49,997 nt of DNA from Candidatus Gastranaerophilales bacterium (lineage in GTDB: Bacteria; Cyanobacteriota; Vampirovibrionia; Gastranaerophilales; Gastranaerophilaceae). The notes beneath the pieces were generated by a model. It saw only the letters and a list, made by a program, of their open reading frames with translations. It made no database searches and was not told where the DNA came from. Location: assembly GCA_944326485.1 (NCBI GenBank), contig CALVED010000012.1, forward strand, positions 1 to 49,997, in the 5' to 3' direction. The position numbers and the translations under genes are program-made. Shown piece by piece: positions 33,531 to 41,962 of the stretch; the first letter of the stretch is position 1, and every line of letters starts with the position of its first letter.

Positions 33531-35594
33531 ATGACAGTATCATCAATAATACCTGTAAATAATTATGCAGGCAATGGTAGTACTACTATTTTTGATTTTG
33601 ATTTTTTAATTGAATCTTCTGAAGAATTACTCGTTACTTATATTAATGAAAATGGCGAGATAAAAGTATTAAATGAAGGTGTTGATTATTCTGTAAACGA
33701 GATAGGAAATGAGTCAGGAAGTTATATTGTATTCCCATTAGAGCAATCTTCATATAAAGTTTTAAAACCGAGTGAAGTTATATCTTTATCATTGAACTTG
33801 GAAATAAAACAAGAGAGCGAATTTGAGAATTCTTCTAATTTAAACTTAAAAGTATTAGAATGGACTTTTGATTATATTGTAAGATTAATTCAAATGATAA
33901 ATAGAAAGGTTGATCGTTCAGTAAAAACATACGAGGGATCAGATGTTTCTCCTGATGAATTAATAGAAAATCTTATACAAGCTAAGAATGATGCTGAAAA
34001 ATTTTCAATAAAAGCTCAAGAATGTTCAGATAATACAGAAGAAAAACTTTTAGAAATTCAAAATATTTACACAGAAGCTACTACTGAGATAGAAAAACTC
34101 CATTCAGACTCTATAAATGATATTCAAAGTGATTTAACAGCTGCATTAGTAAATATAAGTAATGCAAAAGTAGATGCGGTTAGTGCTTGTGAACAAGAAG
34201 TAGAAAAAGCAAAAGAATATTCAGAAGAAACATTAAGTTCACTAGATGAAGTGAGAGATGTTTTGGAAATTGCGAATAATAGAGCAGACACTGATTTGTC
34301 CAACATAACCTCAACAGCTTATGATAACATCAACCAATCTAAAGCCCTATCAACAGGCAATGTGTCAAGCAATTCAGAAGTTTATTCTGACATATTAAAC
34401 TATGCACATTCTACTTTTGATTTGAGTAAGTTTACGGTTGTTGGCTTACCTACGATAAGTGATGATGGCGTTGCTAGTGGAATAACTAATTCTAATTATT
34501 TAAGAAGCACTTTGACCTTATCAGCTTTATTAAATAAAAGTTGGGAAATTATTTCACCTAAAGTTGTTGAACTTTCAGGTAATATCCAAATTATAAATTT
34601 AGGACGACCGAATTTTGGTGCAGATGGAGTTGTAGGGTTTAGTACGACTACTAAAAATTTATATTTTACATTGGCTTATGGAAATGATGCAAGTACAAGA
34701 GGAACTAAAATATTCAAAACATTAACAGATGAATTTTCCGAATTGGCAACAAAATTAACTTATAACATAAATACAGGATTATATGAACTTTATTATGATA
34801 TAGGTAATGGTTGGATTAAAGCAGGCAGTTATACTCCGCCAGGTGAAAATACTCAAGCCTATAATATATTAAATTTCAGCACGGCAAATATATATTTATA
34901 TGCTGAGTCGTCCACTCAATCTAATTTATCAAAATTAGACCTCAAGTCCTTTGCAATATGGGTAGACGGTGTACCTGTATTCAATGGAAATATAACTGGT
35001 ACAGATACAATTAATGAAATACAAATCCCTTATACATTGTCTAAGACAGGTTCAAAGATTGTAGACGTTGCTTACAGAGATAGAGTTCAAAGTTTATACT
35101 CACAAACAGGTGAAGCTCTTTACTATACTATTGATGAGCCAAACCAAAACTTTACTCTTCCTATGGGCGAAGTATATGGAATGATTACTCAAAAAGCAAA
35201 TGTTGATTTAACAAACCTTACAAATGGTTTAGCTAATGTAATATGTATGACAGCTCCGACCGAAACAAGCACAGCGTCATCTCAAAATCCTGCTGTTGTT
35301 ATTGAAAATTATGTTAATGGTACAAGCGGTTATAGAGTTTATTCTGACGGCTATTGTGAACAATGGGGAGAAACTGGACAAGCTAGTTCATTAACTAGTC
35401 ACACAATTACCTTGTTAAAACCATTTGCTAATGCTAATTATTATGCAAATTCTGTAATGACAAGTAGTGGTTCTGCCAAGATTAATAGAATAATAAACAG
35501 AACTAAAAATCAATTTACTATAGCAAAAGATACTTTGGGTGGTGGCGACCCTGTTACTACAAATCTATGGGAAGCAAAAGGCTACATAAGTTAG
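33531..35594 (+). CDS. Tail fibre/tailspike with T7 gp17-like N-terminus
   Basis: 687-residue receptor-binding protein. Residues 1-150 resemble the T7 fibre anchor (MTVSSIIPVNNYAGNGSTTI, LEWTFDYIVRLIQMINRKVD). A coiled-coil stalk follows (about 140-255; Ala/Glu/Lys heptads). After about residue 255 come beta-rich receptor-binding segments, then a YRVYSDGYCEQWGE fibre-tip motif near 603 and the C-terminal end KGYIS. Codon choice becomes richer in AAC and ACC from about 34290, suggesting that the distal part was exchanged. It is followed by a gene of unknown function, possibly a chaperone. Confidence 0.88.
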   Translation: MTVSSIIPVNNYAGNGSTTIFDFDFLIESSEELLVTYINENGEIKVLNEGVDYSVNEIGNESGSYIVFPLEQSSYKVLKPSEVISLSLNLEIKQESEFENSSNLNLKVLEWTFDYIVRLIQMINRKVDRSVKTYEGSDVSPDELIENLIQAKNDAEKFSIKAQECSDNTEEKLLEIQNIYTEATTEIEKLHSDSINDIQSDLTAALVNISNAKVDAVSACEQEVEKAKEYSEETLSSLDEVRDVLEIANNRADTDLSNITSTAYDNINQSKALSTGNVSSNSEVYSDILNYAHSTFDLSKFTVVGLPTISDDGVASGITNSNYLRSTLTLSALLNKSWEIISPKVVELSGNIQIINLGRPNFGADGVVGFSTTTKNLYFTLAYGNDASTRGTKIFKTLTDEFSELATKLTYNINTGLYELYYDIGNGWIKAGSYTPPGENTQAYNILNFSTANIYLYAESSTQSNLSKLDLKSFAIWVDGVPVFNGNITGTDTINEIQIPYTLSKTGSKIVDVAYRDRVQSLYSQTGEALYYTIDEPNQNFTLPMGEVYGMITQKANVDLTNLTNGLANVICMTAPTETSTASSQNPAVVIENYVNGTSGYRVYSDGYCEQWGETGQASSLTSHTITLLKPFANANYYANSVMTSSGSAKINRIINRTKNQFTIAKDTLGGGDPVTTNLWEAKGYIS

Positions 35595-35604
35595 GGAGTA
35601 TAAA

Positions 35605-36267
35605 ATGATAAAAAATTATATAGATAAAGATTATGCGGATAAGGCAGTAGAAGCTAATTCATTGAATAAAAAATTATATGTTTTTACGACACCTACAGAA
35701 TTTGAAAAAGATGTACTTGATTTTACAACTCAAATAATAGACGGTATAGAAGTACAAATCCCAGTAATGGTAGATAAAGAAATACCCGTTTATGATGAAG
35801 AAGGAAATCAAACAGGAACAGAAATTATTAAAGTACAATCCTCTCATAAAGAGAAATATATTGAAGATGTTGCAACGTTGATTATTGCTGATGATGGTTA
35901 TTATGTTTGTTATAAAGATAACTATACGGACGGAACAATTAATGAAAATTTTAATCAAGAGCAGGAGCAAAAAGAGTTAGAGAGAATATCCATGCTTTCA
36001 TTAACCGGTGCAGATGTTGAAAGAGCAATATATAAAGCTAAAGGGATGGATTTTGATGATATCATTCAATTTCTGGAAGCTCAACCGCTTAATGATGATG
36101 GACAGCCTGTTGTTGATATAAAAGCTTTAAAAATTGAGCTTAAAGCAAATAATTTTTATAGGGGAAATCCTTATGTTGAACAAATTGGGGCAATATTAGG
36201 CTTTTCTTCAAATCAATTAACAAAATTCTTTGAAACAAATGATTATTCAAAACTAATAGAGGAGTAG
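35605..36267 (+). CDS. Hypothetical protein downstream of tail fibre
   Basis: Not recognised. It has 220 residues, acidic, with repeated VDKEIPVYDEEGN-type strands in the first half, YYVCYKDNYTDGT near 95, and helical LEATGADVERAIYKAKG-like sequence in the second half. Tail fibre assembly chaperones are often encoded directly after the fibre and have a similar size, so that is the leading guess. A GGGAGT site precedes the ATG, 10 bp after the fibre stop. Confidence 0.7.
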   Translation: MIKNYIDKDYADKAVEANSLNKKLYVFTTPTEFEKDVLDFTTQIIDGIEVQIPVMVDKEIPVYDEEGNQTGTEIIKVQSSHKEKYIEDVATLIIADDGYYVCYKDNYTDGTINENFNQEQEQKELERISMLSLTGADVERAIYKAKGMDFDDIIQFLEAQPLNDDGQPVVDIKALKIELKANNFYRGNPYVEQIGAILGFSSNQLTKFFETNDYSKLIEE

Positions 36268-36271
36268 AAAT

Positions 36272-36523
36272 ATGAAAAAATTAATAGCGATTATCATTTT
36301 AAGTTTATTTGCAGTCCCTGTCTTGGCAGAAGAACAAGAAGCTGTAACACAAGAGATAAAGAGTTCAAAGGGGTTTGCAACCATTAATCTTGACTCACAA
36401 GTAACACCAGAGGGCAAAATCAAAAAACAAAAAATCACAAATGACCATAGTGCTTTTAATATCAATATAAATCGCAACACATATAAGTTTTATTGTGATT
36501 CCATACAAAACGAAAAACAGTAG
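36272..36523 (+). CDS. Small exported protein of the lysis region
   Basis: 83 residues with a typical signal peptide (MKKL, hydrophobic IAIIILSLFAVPV, probable cleavage at VLA-EE). The mature part is short, polar and has INLDSQVTPEGKI and a single cysteine. There is no lipobox, so it is not an outer-membrane lipoprotein spanin. Placed 4 bp after the preceding gene and before the lysis genes, it may act in the periplasm; function is unknown. Confidence 0.68.
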   Translation: MKKLIAIIILSLFAVPVLAEEQEAVTQEIKSSKGFATINLDSQVTPEGKIKKQKITNDHSAFNININRNTYKFYCDSIQNEKQ

Positions 36524-36560
36524 TGGGTTAATACTTATATTCAGGTGGGAGATTTGAGCT

Positions 36561-37046
36561 ATGGCAAAAGAGCAAATAGTAGACATAACATTTTCAGAAA
36601 TTCCAGATGTTAGAGTCAGAGTTATTAATGAGGATGACACTAAAGAGATTAAAGAAACTAAGAAAAAATATCCTTTTGAACTTCATCGCTCAATAGATAT
36701 ATTTATATTAACAGATGTAAGAAAGTTTGAATTTACTATATTTAATGGTTATACGTGGAATGGAGCTGATATTCCACGTATTTTATGGTTTTCAATTGGT
36801 TCAAGAACTGATAACGATTTTTTAATAGCATCAATGATACACGATTATCTGCTTGAATTTAAAAAATATATGTTAGAAGAAGTACTTGAAAACTCAATAT
36901 CAACAAAAGAATACAGAAGATTAACGTCATTAATTTTTAGGCATATTTTAAAAGAACAGGGAACAAATACAATAAAAGCTAATATAATGTCTTGGGCTGT
37001 TCAAGTGTTTCAAGCTACTGTCAATTATAAACAATGGCAGGTGTAA
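36561..37046 (+). CDS. DUF1353-family phage protein
   Basis: 161 residues with the DUF1353 pattern: FTIFNGYTWNGADIPRILWF near residue 53, DNDFLIASMIHDYLLE near 81 and EYRRLTSLIFRHILKEQG near 114. Family members are found in phage lysis and tail regions. A conserved His-Asp pair (IHD) is present but the biochemical role is not established. It is followed 2 bp later by a small membrane protein gene. Confidence 0.82.
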   Translation: MAKEQIVDITFSEIPDVRVRVINEDDTKEIKETKKKYPFELHRSIDIFILTDVRKFEFTIFNGYTWNGADIPRILWFSIGSRTDNDFLIASMIHDYLLEFKKYMLEEVLENSISTKEYRRLTSLIFRHILKEQGTNTIKANIMSWAVQVFQATVNYKQWQV

Positions 37047-37048
37047 CA

Positions 37049-37318
37049 ATGGATAATATTTTTTTTAATCTTGCACCATATATAATAATGTTTATTATTT
37101 TTTGTATACAATATAAAATTTTTATGACTCCTGCGGATTTTCAAAAAGAAAAAGCATTATTTGTTCAGTATATTTCTGAGCATTATGTTTCGGATAAAAC
37201 ATATAGAGCAAATCATACATCATTACAAGAGCAGGTTACTCAGATTCATCAGGATGTTTCAGAGGTAAAAACATTACTAATTAGTATTGTAAATAATCAG
37301 CATAATTCATGGAATTAA
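37049..37318 (+). CDS. Holin- or spanin-like small membrane protein
   Basis: About 89 residues: a single hydrophobic helix (FFNLAPYIIMFIIFCIQY, near 4-22) followed by a long charged helix with heptad-like HTSLQEQVTQIHQDVSEV ending in a polar tail. One membrane anchor plus coiled coil and its position directly before the endolysin suggest a holin or inner-membrane spanin component. ATG 37049 is preferred (GGTG upstream, just past the previous stop); ATG 37034 would overlap that gene. Confidence 0.7.
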   Translation: MDNIFFNLAPYIIMFIIFCIQYKIFMTPADFQKEKALFVQYISEHYVSDKTYRANHTSLQEQVTQIHQDVSEVKTLLISIVNNQHNSWN

Positions 37319-37323
37319 ATATA

Positions 37324-37782
37324 ATGGAAAAATTATTTAAAAAAGCGCTTAAGTTTGTATTGAGTTTGGAAGGCTGTTATGTAAATCATCCTTTAGATAA
37401 GGGCGGAGCTACAAATAAAGGAATAACTCAAAAGACATATAACAAATGGTTAAAAGCAAATTGTTTAGAATCAAAAGATATAAAAAATATAACTGATAAA
37501 GAAGTAGAAGCTATTTATTATCAATATTATTGGCTTGAAGCCAATTGTCATAATATGACAGATAAATTTGCTGTTTTGTGCTTTGATTCTGCTGTTAATC
37601 ATGGGGTAGGTAGAGTTCAAAAATTTTTAAAAGCAGCAGAATATAAGTATCCGGATAAATTTTTAGAAGCAAGAAAAAACTTTTATCTAAAAATAATTGA
37701 AAATAATCCGTCACAAAAAGTATTTTTAAAAGGGTGGATGAATAGACTTAAAAAACTCAAGAAGTTTATAGAAATTATTTAA
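37324..37782 (+). CDS. GH108-type endolysin
   Basis: A peptidoglycan hydrolase (glycosyl hydrolase 108 type, N-acetylmuramidase) of 152 residues. The catalytic-site region LSLEGCYVNHPLDKGGATNKG corresponds to the family LxxEGGYVNHP-x-DPGGATNxG; the catalytic glutamate is kept, but the second glycine of EGG is cysteine and the DP is DK. Later AVLCFDSAVNHGVGRVQKF follows the second conserved block, and WMNRLKKLKKF closes the protein. No signal peptide is visible, fitting holin-dependent release. ATG 37324 is chosen over 37309, which overlaps the previous gene. A terminator follows 40 bp later. Confidence 0.88.
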   Translation: MEKLFKKALKFVLSLEGCYVNHPLDKGGATNKGITQKTYNKWLKANCLESKDIKNITDKEVEAIYYQYYWLEANCHNMTDKFAVLCFDSAVNHGVGRVQKFLKAAEYKYPDKFLEARKNFYLKIIENNPSQKVFLKGWMNRLKKLKKFIEII

Positions 37783-37823
37783 CTATCTATTTAAATTGTT
37801 ATTTAAGAATTATTTAACTAACC

Positions 37824-37860
37824 AAAAGGAACATAATAAATTTATTATGTTCCTTTTTTT
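37824..37860 (+). terminator. Strong palindromic terminator at the end of the phage-type cluster
   Basis: A perfect 17+17 bp palindrome whose arms read AAAAGGAACATAATAAA and its complement, followed by a T-run. It closes the phage-type cluster and lies between convergent operons, so it may also stop the lysC transcript arriving from the other side. Confidence 0.92.
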
Positions 37861-37875
37861 TTCATTTTTTCTTAT

Positions 37876-39132
37876 TTATAGATTTGGTAAATCACCTTTT
37901 ACAACCGCCATTTCGGTAGTTTCAAGTCCAAATTCTTTACATAAAGCTTTTATTGCTGGCTTTGCATTTTCTTTTTCAACTAGGCAGCTTATTTTAATTT
38001 CACTTGTTGAAATCATTTTTATATTGATATTATTTTCAGCTAAAGATCTAAACATATCAGCTGCAATTCCAGGTCTATCAACCATACCGGCACCAACAAT
38101 TGAAACTTTAGATATGTCTTTATCAATAAGAATTTCACCTGCTTTGACTTCATCTTTAACAGTTTCAAGTATATCAATAGCTCCGTTTAAATCATCTTCG
38201 TCAACAGTAAAAGCGATAGAATTAGTACCATTACTAGCTAATGATTGAATAATCATATCAACACTAATGTTATTTTTAGCTAAAGCCCCAAAAACTCTGG
38301 CTGCAGTACCTGGAATATCTGGTAAATTAGATAATAAAATTCTCACTTGAGAAGAATCTGCTGCAACACCTGCAACTGGTTTATATATTTCCATATTTTC
38401 AACTCCTATTATTAAAGTACCAAGGTTGTTTAATTTAAATGAACTGCGAACTCTTAATGGAACATTAAATTGTTTTGCAGTTTCAACAGAACGAGGATGT
38501 AAAACATTAGCTCCAACTCTTGCTAATTCTAACATTTCTTCATAAGAAATAACATCAGCTTTTTGTATATTAGGGACTATTCTTGGATCGGTAGCATATA
38601 CCCCTTCTACATCAGTGTAAATATCACATCTGTCAGCTTTTAGAGCTGCAGCAATAGCTACAGCAGAAGTATCAGAACCTCCTCTTCCTAATGTTGTTAT
38701 TTCTCCATCAGGTGTTACACCTTGAAATCCTGCTACTACAATTATGTTACCTGCTTCAAGATTTTTCTTTAGTTTATCTGTCTTTATATCAACAATTCTA
38801 GCTTTTGAATGTATACACTCAGTAATAATACCAACTTGTTGTCCATTCATACTTATAGCTTTATATCCGTGAGCTTGAATGGCCATTGCGAGGAGGGCAA
38901 TTGAAACTTGTTCCCCTGTAGATAATAACATATCCATTTCTCTAGAATCAGGATTTAGTGTAACTTCTTTTGCCAATTTAATTAAGTAATCTGTAGTATG
39001 TCCCATTGCAGAAACTACAACGACTACGTCATTCCCATTTTCTTTTTCTTTTATAACGGCATTTGCTACATTATGTATTTTCTGTGGATCAGCAACAGAA
39101 GTACCACCAAATTTTTGTACAATTATACCCAT
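37876..39132 (-). CDS. lysC: Aspartokinase
   Basis: Phosphorylates aspartate in the first step of lysine, threonine, methionine and diaminopimelate synthesis. The 418 residues include the kinase signature VQKFGGTSVADPQKI, LLSTGEQVSIALL, TTLGRGGSDTSAVAI and DPRIVPNIQKADVISYEEM. Two C-terminal ACT domains (about 265-335 and 345-415) imply allosteric feedback control. It lies 3 bp after the TPR gene on the minus strand. No lysine riboswitch is seen; the transcript appears to start before kdsC. Confidence 0.97.
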   Translation of the reverse strand: MGIIVQKFGGTSVADPQKIHNVANAVIKEKENGNDVVVVVSAMGHTTDYLIKLAKEVTLNPDSREMDMLLSTGEQVSIALLAMAIQAHGYKAISMNGQQVGIITECIHSKARIVDIKTDKLKKNLEAGNIIVVAGFQGVTPDGEITTLGRGGSDTSAVAIAAALKADRCDIYTDVEGVYATDPRIVPNIQKADVISYEEMLELARVGANVLHPRSVETAKQFNVPLRVRSSFKLNNLGTLIIGVENMEIYKPVAGVAADSSQVRILLSNLPDIPGTAARVFGALAKNNISVDMIIQSLASNGTNSIAFTVDEDDLNGAIDILETVKDEVKAGEILIDKDISKVSIVGAGMVDRPGIAADMFRSLAENNINIKMISTSEIKISCLVEKENAKPAIKALCKEFGLETTEMAVVKGDLPNL

Positions 39133-39135
39133 TTT

Positions 39136-40842
39136 CTATCCTTTATTAATGTTTAGCGTTTTATTTAAGTAAGTCATAACTTCATTACCAGAAACATTAT
39201 CTATATTGATTTCTTCCAGCTTCTTTCCATATAAGTTAAGCATGTTTTCATTATAATTCGATGGTACCACTTCGACAAGTATTTTATATGCAAGATAATT
39301 TAAGTATACAAATAATCCATTATCTTTTTCTTCTTCAGACATAGAATATAATATGTTCAAAGCTTCTTGTGCTTTGTTAAGATTAATTAAAGCGTGAGTT
39401 TTTATATATTTTGCTTCTTTATTTTCTGGGTACATTGAGAGTAAAATATCAATTTTCTCAATTGTGTCATTATATAATCCTGATTTAAATTCAGTTAATG
39501 CATACACAAGAAGAACTTTTTCTGATTCCCTGTTTATTTGATATGCACTTCGAATCTTTCTTAATGCTTCTTTTATATTATTCATGTCTAATAGATTTAC
39601 AGTACAGTTTATTAATGCTTCTAAATGTGTAGGATAGTATTCAATAGTTTTCTCATAATAATCAAGGCTCTTTTTTAGTCTACCTTGCTTGTAATAACAA
39701 TTGGCTACATAAAAATATAAGTAAGACATTTTGGAGGATATATTTATTGCCTTCAAAAAAGAAGTTATTGCATCTTCATAATTCTTTTTTTCATAATAAA
39801 TTATACCCAAATCAGCATAAGCCATAGAGTTTTGCGGGTCAGCATTTATAGATAGCTTATAATATTTTTCCGCATTTTCAAAATCATCTTCTTTGTGGAA
39901 ACAATAGCCAACTCTATATAATGCATTTGAGTCATTTTCTTTTCTTTCCAGGGCTTTAAATAATTTTTCTTTTGCACTATTTATGTCATTTATTTTTAAT
40001 AGAGAGATACCCCAAGATAAATATAATTCAAAATCATCAATACCTTTTTCAAGTGCTGTATTATATATTTTTAATCCTTCAGATTCTTTTTTCATTGTTA
40101 TGTAATTTTGAGCTAACAGAATATGCACAGAAGGATTAGATGGATCTTCTTCTAATGCTCTTTGTGCATATTCAGTTACAGCAATATAGTTCATTTCTTT
40201 TTTATAGCAAAGAGCAAGATAATAATTTAAGTTTTTGTAATTTGGTTTTAAATTTTCCAGTTGTTTAAATTCACAAAAGGCTTCAGCAATTTTATCTGTT
40301 TCAAAAAGCATAACTCCAAGTAAAAAGTATGCATGAAAGTTAGTTGGATTAAAAAATTTTGATTTTTTAAACATTTCTATTGCTTTATGCTTTTTTTGTT
40401 GTTTTGCAAGTAAAATACCATAATTAAGGTAAATTTCGGAGTCGCACGGGGCTAATTTTAAACCTTTTTTTATTGCATCTTCTGCTTCATCATATTTGTC
40501 TTTTGCTACTAAAACACTACTTAATACAGAATAAGTATGAGCATTTTGAGAATCTCTTTCAACAGCTTTTTTGAGAACCATTTCTGCTTTATCATATTCT
40601 TTAAGTTTAGCGTATATTATTCCTAAATTGATACAAGGTTTAGGATTTTGATTTGACATTAAAATAGCTGTTTCTAATTTATCTATAGCAGATTCAAAAT
40701 CTTTTATTTCTGCTAAATGTATACCCCAATTAGTATATGCTATAGCTGGAATTTCAATATTATGAGAACTTTTCACATATAAAGAAGTATATTTGTCTAG
40801 TTTTTCAATTTTATTAAAAATTTGTTTTATAAAATTTTTCAT
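39136..40842 (-). CDS. Tetratricopeptide-repeat protein
   Basis: 568 residues made of about a dozen or more 34-residue TPR units (repeating W/L-G-x8-A-x3-F/Y-x11-A-x4-P pattern, for example NAHTYSVLSSVLVAKDKYDE and NSMAYADLGIIYYEKKNYED). It has a basic N-terminus and no signal peptide, so it is probably a cytoplasmic scaffold for protein-protein contacts. The start overlaps the kdsC stop in an ATGA, so translation is likely coupled. The partner is unknown. Confidence 0.92.
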   Translation of the reverse strand: MKNFIKQIFNKIEKLDKYTSLYVKSSHNIEIPAIAYTNWGIHLAEIKDFESAIDKLETAILMSNQNPKPCINLGIIYAKLKEYDKAEMVLKKAVERDSQNAHTYSVLSSVLVAKDKYDEAEDAIKKGLKLAPCDSEIYLNYGILLAKQQKKHKAIEMFKKSKFFNPTNFHAYFLLGVMLFETDKIAEAFCEFKQLENLKPNYKNLNYYLALCYKKEMNYIAVTEYAQRALEEDPSNPSVHILLAQNYITMKKESEGLKIYNTALEKGIDDFELYLSWGISLLKINDINSAKEKLFKALERKENDSNALYRVGYCFHKEDDFENAEKYYKLSINADPQNSMAYADLGIIYYEKKNYEDAITSFLKAINISSKMSYLYFYVANCYYKQGRLKKSLDYYEKTIEYYPTHLEALINCTVNLLDMNNIKEALRKIRSAYQINRESEKVLLVYALTEFKSGLYNDTIEKIDILLSMYPENKEAKYIKTHALINLNKAQEALNILYSMSEEEKDNGLFVYLNYLAYKILVEVVPSNYNENMLNLYGKKLEEINIDNVSGNEVMTYLNKTLNINKG

Positions 40843-41309
40843 AATAACGAATCCGCAATTTCTCTTATTGCACCGTTTCCGCCTTGATTTTTTGTTATGA
40901 TAATCTTTTTGATTTTTTTTACAGATTTATGAGCATTTGGTACAGTTACCGGGTACTTTACATAATTTAGACATTCTATGTCATTTATATCATCACCTAA
41001 ATAAATTGTATTTTCAGGTGAAATATTATATTTATTTAGAAGCTGTTTTAATATGTTGATTTTAATTCTTTCATTTTGAAAAGTTTCAATTTTAGGAAAT
41101 TTTTCTTTCAATATATCTATAGCGTAAGATTTTTCACCTGAAATTATAGCAAAGTTAATGTTCTTCTTTAATATTATTGAAATTGCCATTATATCAGAAT
41201 AGTCAATATTTTTTGATGTTTTTCCATCAGAAAACACGGTAAGTTTACCATTGGTAAATATTCCATCAAAATCACATACAATTAATTTTATGTTTGAATA
41301 TTTTTTCAT
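40839..41309 (-). CDS. kdsC: KdsC-type 3-deoxy-D-manno-octulosonate 8-phosphate phosphatase
   Basis: A HAD-superfamily phosphatase that makes Kdo for lipopolysaccharide in the cytoplasm. Motif I is VCDFDGIFTNGKL, motif II AIISGEKSYA, and motif III/IV the YLGDDINDIECL block; with NQGGNGAIREI near the C-terminus this follows the YrbI/KdsC pattern. ATG 41309 is preferred to the upstream TTG at 41321 because GAGTGA precedes it. The 156 residues are slightly short but complete. It supports a diderm envelope. It leads the kdsC-TPR-lysC operon. Confidence 0.87.
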   Translation of the reverse strand: MKKYSNIKLIVCDFDGIFTNGKLTVFSDGKTSKNIDYSDIMAISIILKKNINFAIISGEKSYAIDILKEKFPKIETFQNERIKINILKQLLNKYNISPENTIYLGDDINDIECLNYVKYPVTVPNAHKSVKKIKKIIITKNQGGNGAIREIADSLL

Positions 41310-41331
41310 AAATTCACTCAAATTTTACTAA

Positions 41332-41361
41332 ATTATAGCATATTAATTAAAAAAATGTTAT
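41332..41361 (-). promoter_or_regulatory. Promoter candidate for the kdsC-TPR-lysC operon
   Basis: On the minus strand ATAACA and TATAAT are 18 bp apart, with the start codon about 22 bp after the -10 box. The 41340-41500 gap holds nothing else obvious except the rpsP leader. Confidence 0.45.
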
Positions 41362-41518
41362 TTTAAGTAAAGTTACAGAATTATAAAAAAACGACTTGAT
41401 TATTTATTTTGCTTATGATTTGATAAATATGAACTTGAAGTTATCCTCTTTTAAACTACAGGTTCAACGGCTGCAAGCTATTACATAGCATGATGCACAT
41501 AATATGGAGAGAAACCAA

Positions 41519-41857
41519 ATGGTTAAAATTAGATTAAAAAGATTAGGATATAAAAAGAATCCTGTATATAGAGTTGTAGTATTAAATTCAACAACAAAAA
41601 GAGAAGCTGCTCCAATTCAACAGTTAGGTTTTTATAATCCTAAAACAAAAGAAATGCAGTTGGATAAAAAATCTGCATTAGATTGGATAAAAAAAGGTGC
41701 TCAACCTACTCAAACAGTTCAGTTCTTAATAAATAATTGTAATGAAGATGGTACATTAAACTATCAAAAAAAAGAAACTGAAAAATTATCCAAAAAAGCA
41801 CAAGCAAAACTTCAAGCTGAAAGAGAAGCTGCAAAAGAAGCTGCTCAGGCTGAATAA
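41519..41857 (+). CDS. rpsP: 30S ribosomal protein bS16
   Basis: Small-subunit ribosomal protein. From ATG 41519 the start reads MVKIRLKRLGYKKNPVYRVV, the conserved family beginning; an in-frame ATG 15 bp upstream overlaps the GGAGAG ribosome-binding site and adds five unsupported residues. QQLGFYNPKTKE and LDWIKKGAQPTQTV follow. The 112-residue product has an Ala/Glu/Lys-rich C-terminal tail, longer than the minimal form. A terminator follows, so it appears to be transcribed alone rather than with rimM-trmD. Confidence 0.97.
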   Translation: MVKIRLKRLGYKKNPVYRVVVLNSTTKREAAPIQQLGFYNPKTKEMQLDKKSALDWIKKGAQPTQTVQFLINNCNEDGTLNYQKKETEKLSKKAQAKLQAEREAAKEAAQAE

Positions 41858-41889
41858 TATATTTTTTACAGGGAAAGAGAACACTTATT

Positions 41890-41916
41890 TACCGCTTTAT
41901 ATAAGCGGTTTTTTTT
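41890..41916 (+). terminator. rpsP intrinsic terminator
   Basis: ACCGCTT pairs with AAGCGGT across a short TAT-rich loop, followed by eight T residues. It is 32 bp after rpsP. Confidence 0.88.
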
Positions 41917-41917
41917 G

Positions 41918-41946
41918 TTGACATATTGGGGATAATAAATAAAAAT
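41918..41946 (+). promoter_or_regulatory. mntP promoter candidate
   Basis: A perfect TTGACA lies directly after the rpsP terminator, with an AT-rich -10 region (TAAAAA/AAAAAT) 16-17 bp downstream. The ATG follows about 17 bp later behind GGGAGGGA. No space remains for a manganese riboswitch. Confidence 0.5.
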
Positions 41947-41962
41947 TATTTAGGGAGGGAAT

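Larger units (their letters stand above)
21442..37860 (+). mobile_element. Podovirus-type late gene cluster (prophage remnant or domesticated particle)
   Basis: A continuous plus-strand series in the canonical order of short-tailed phages: putative small and large terminase, portal, scaffold-like, capsid, cement-like protein, tail tube A/B-like, three internal virion candidates, tail fibre, accessory genes, membrane protein and endolysin, then a strong terminator. All frames appear open and intact. I see no integrase, excisionase, repressor, primase, DNA or RNA polymerase and no flanking att repeat. Host housekeeping genes border it on both sides (rlmH, lysC). Base and codon use look like the host's. 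Edges are approximate. Confidence 0.85.

Noticed and set aside
33531..35594. Diversity-generating retroelement acting on the tail fibre (the cluster recalls BPP-1-like phages)
   Set aside because: No reverse transcriptase gene and no template/variable repeat pair with adenine-specific differences is visible near the fibre gene or elsewhere in the window.
37770..37822. Possible att site from the duplicated AATTATTTAACTA near the cluster end
   Set aside because: The two copies lie next to each other at the same end, and no convincing match is present at the rlmH side.
37796..38248. Plus-strand ORF of 150 residues
   Set aside because: It lies almost entirely opposite lysC, begins in the phage-cluster terminator, and shows hydrophobic filler typical of antisense frames.
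41905..41962. Manganese (yybP-ykoY) riboswitch upstream of mntP
   Set aside because: The start codon follows the rpsP terminator by about 46 bp and a promoter occupies most of it; no aptamer fits.
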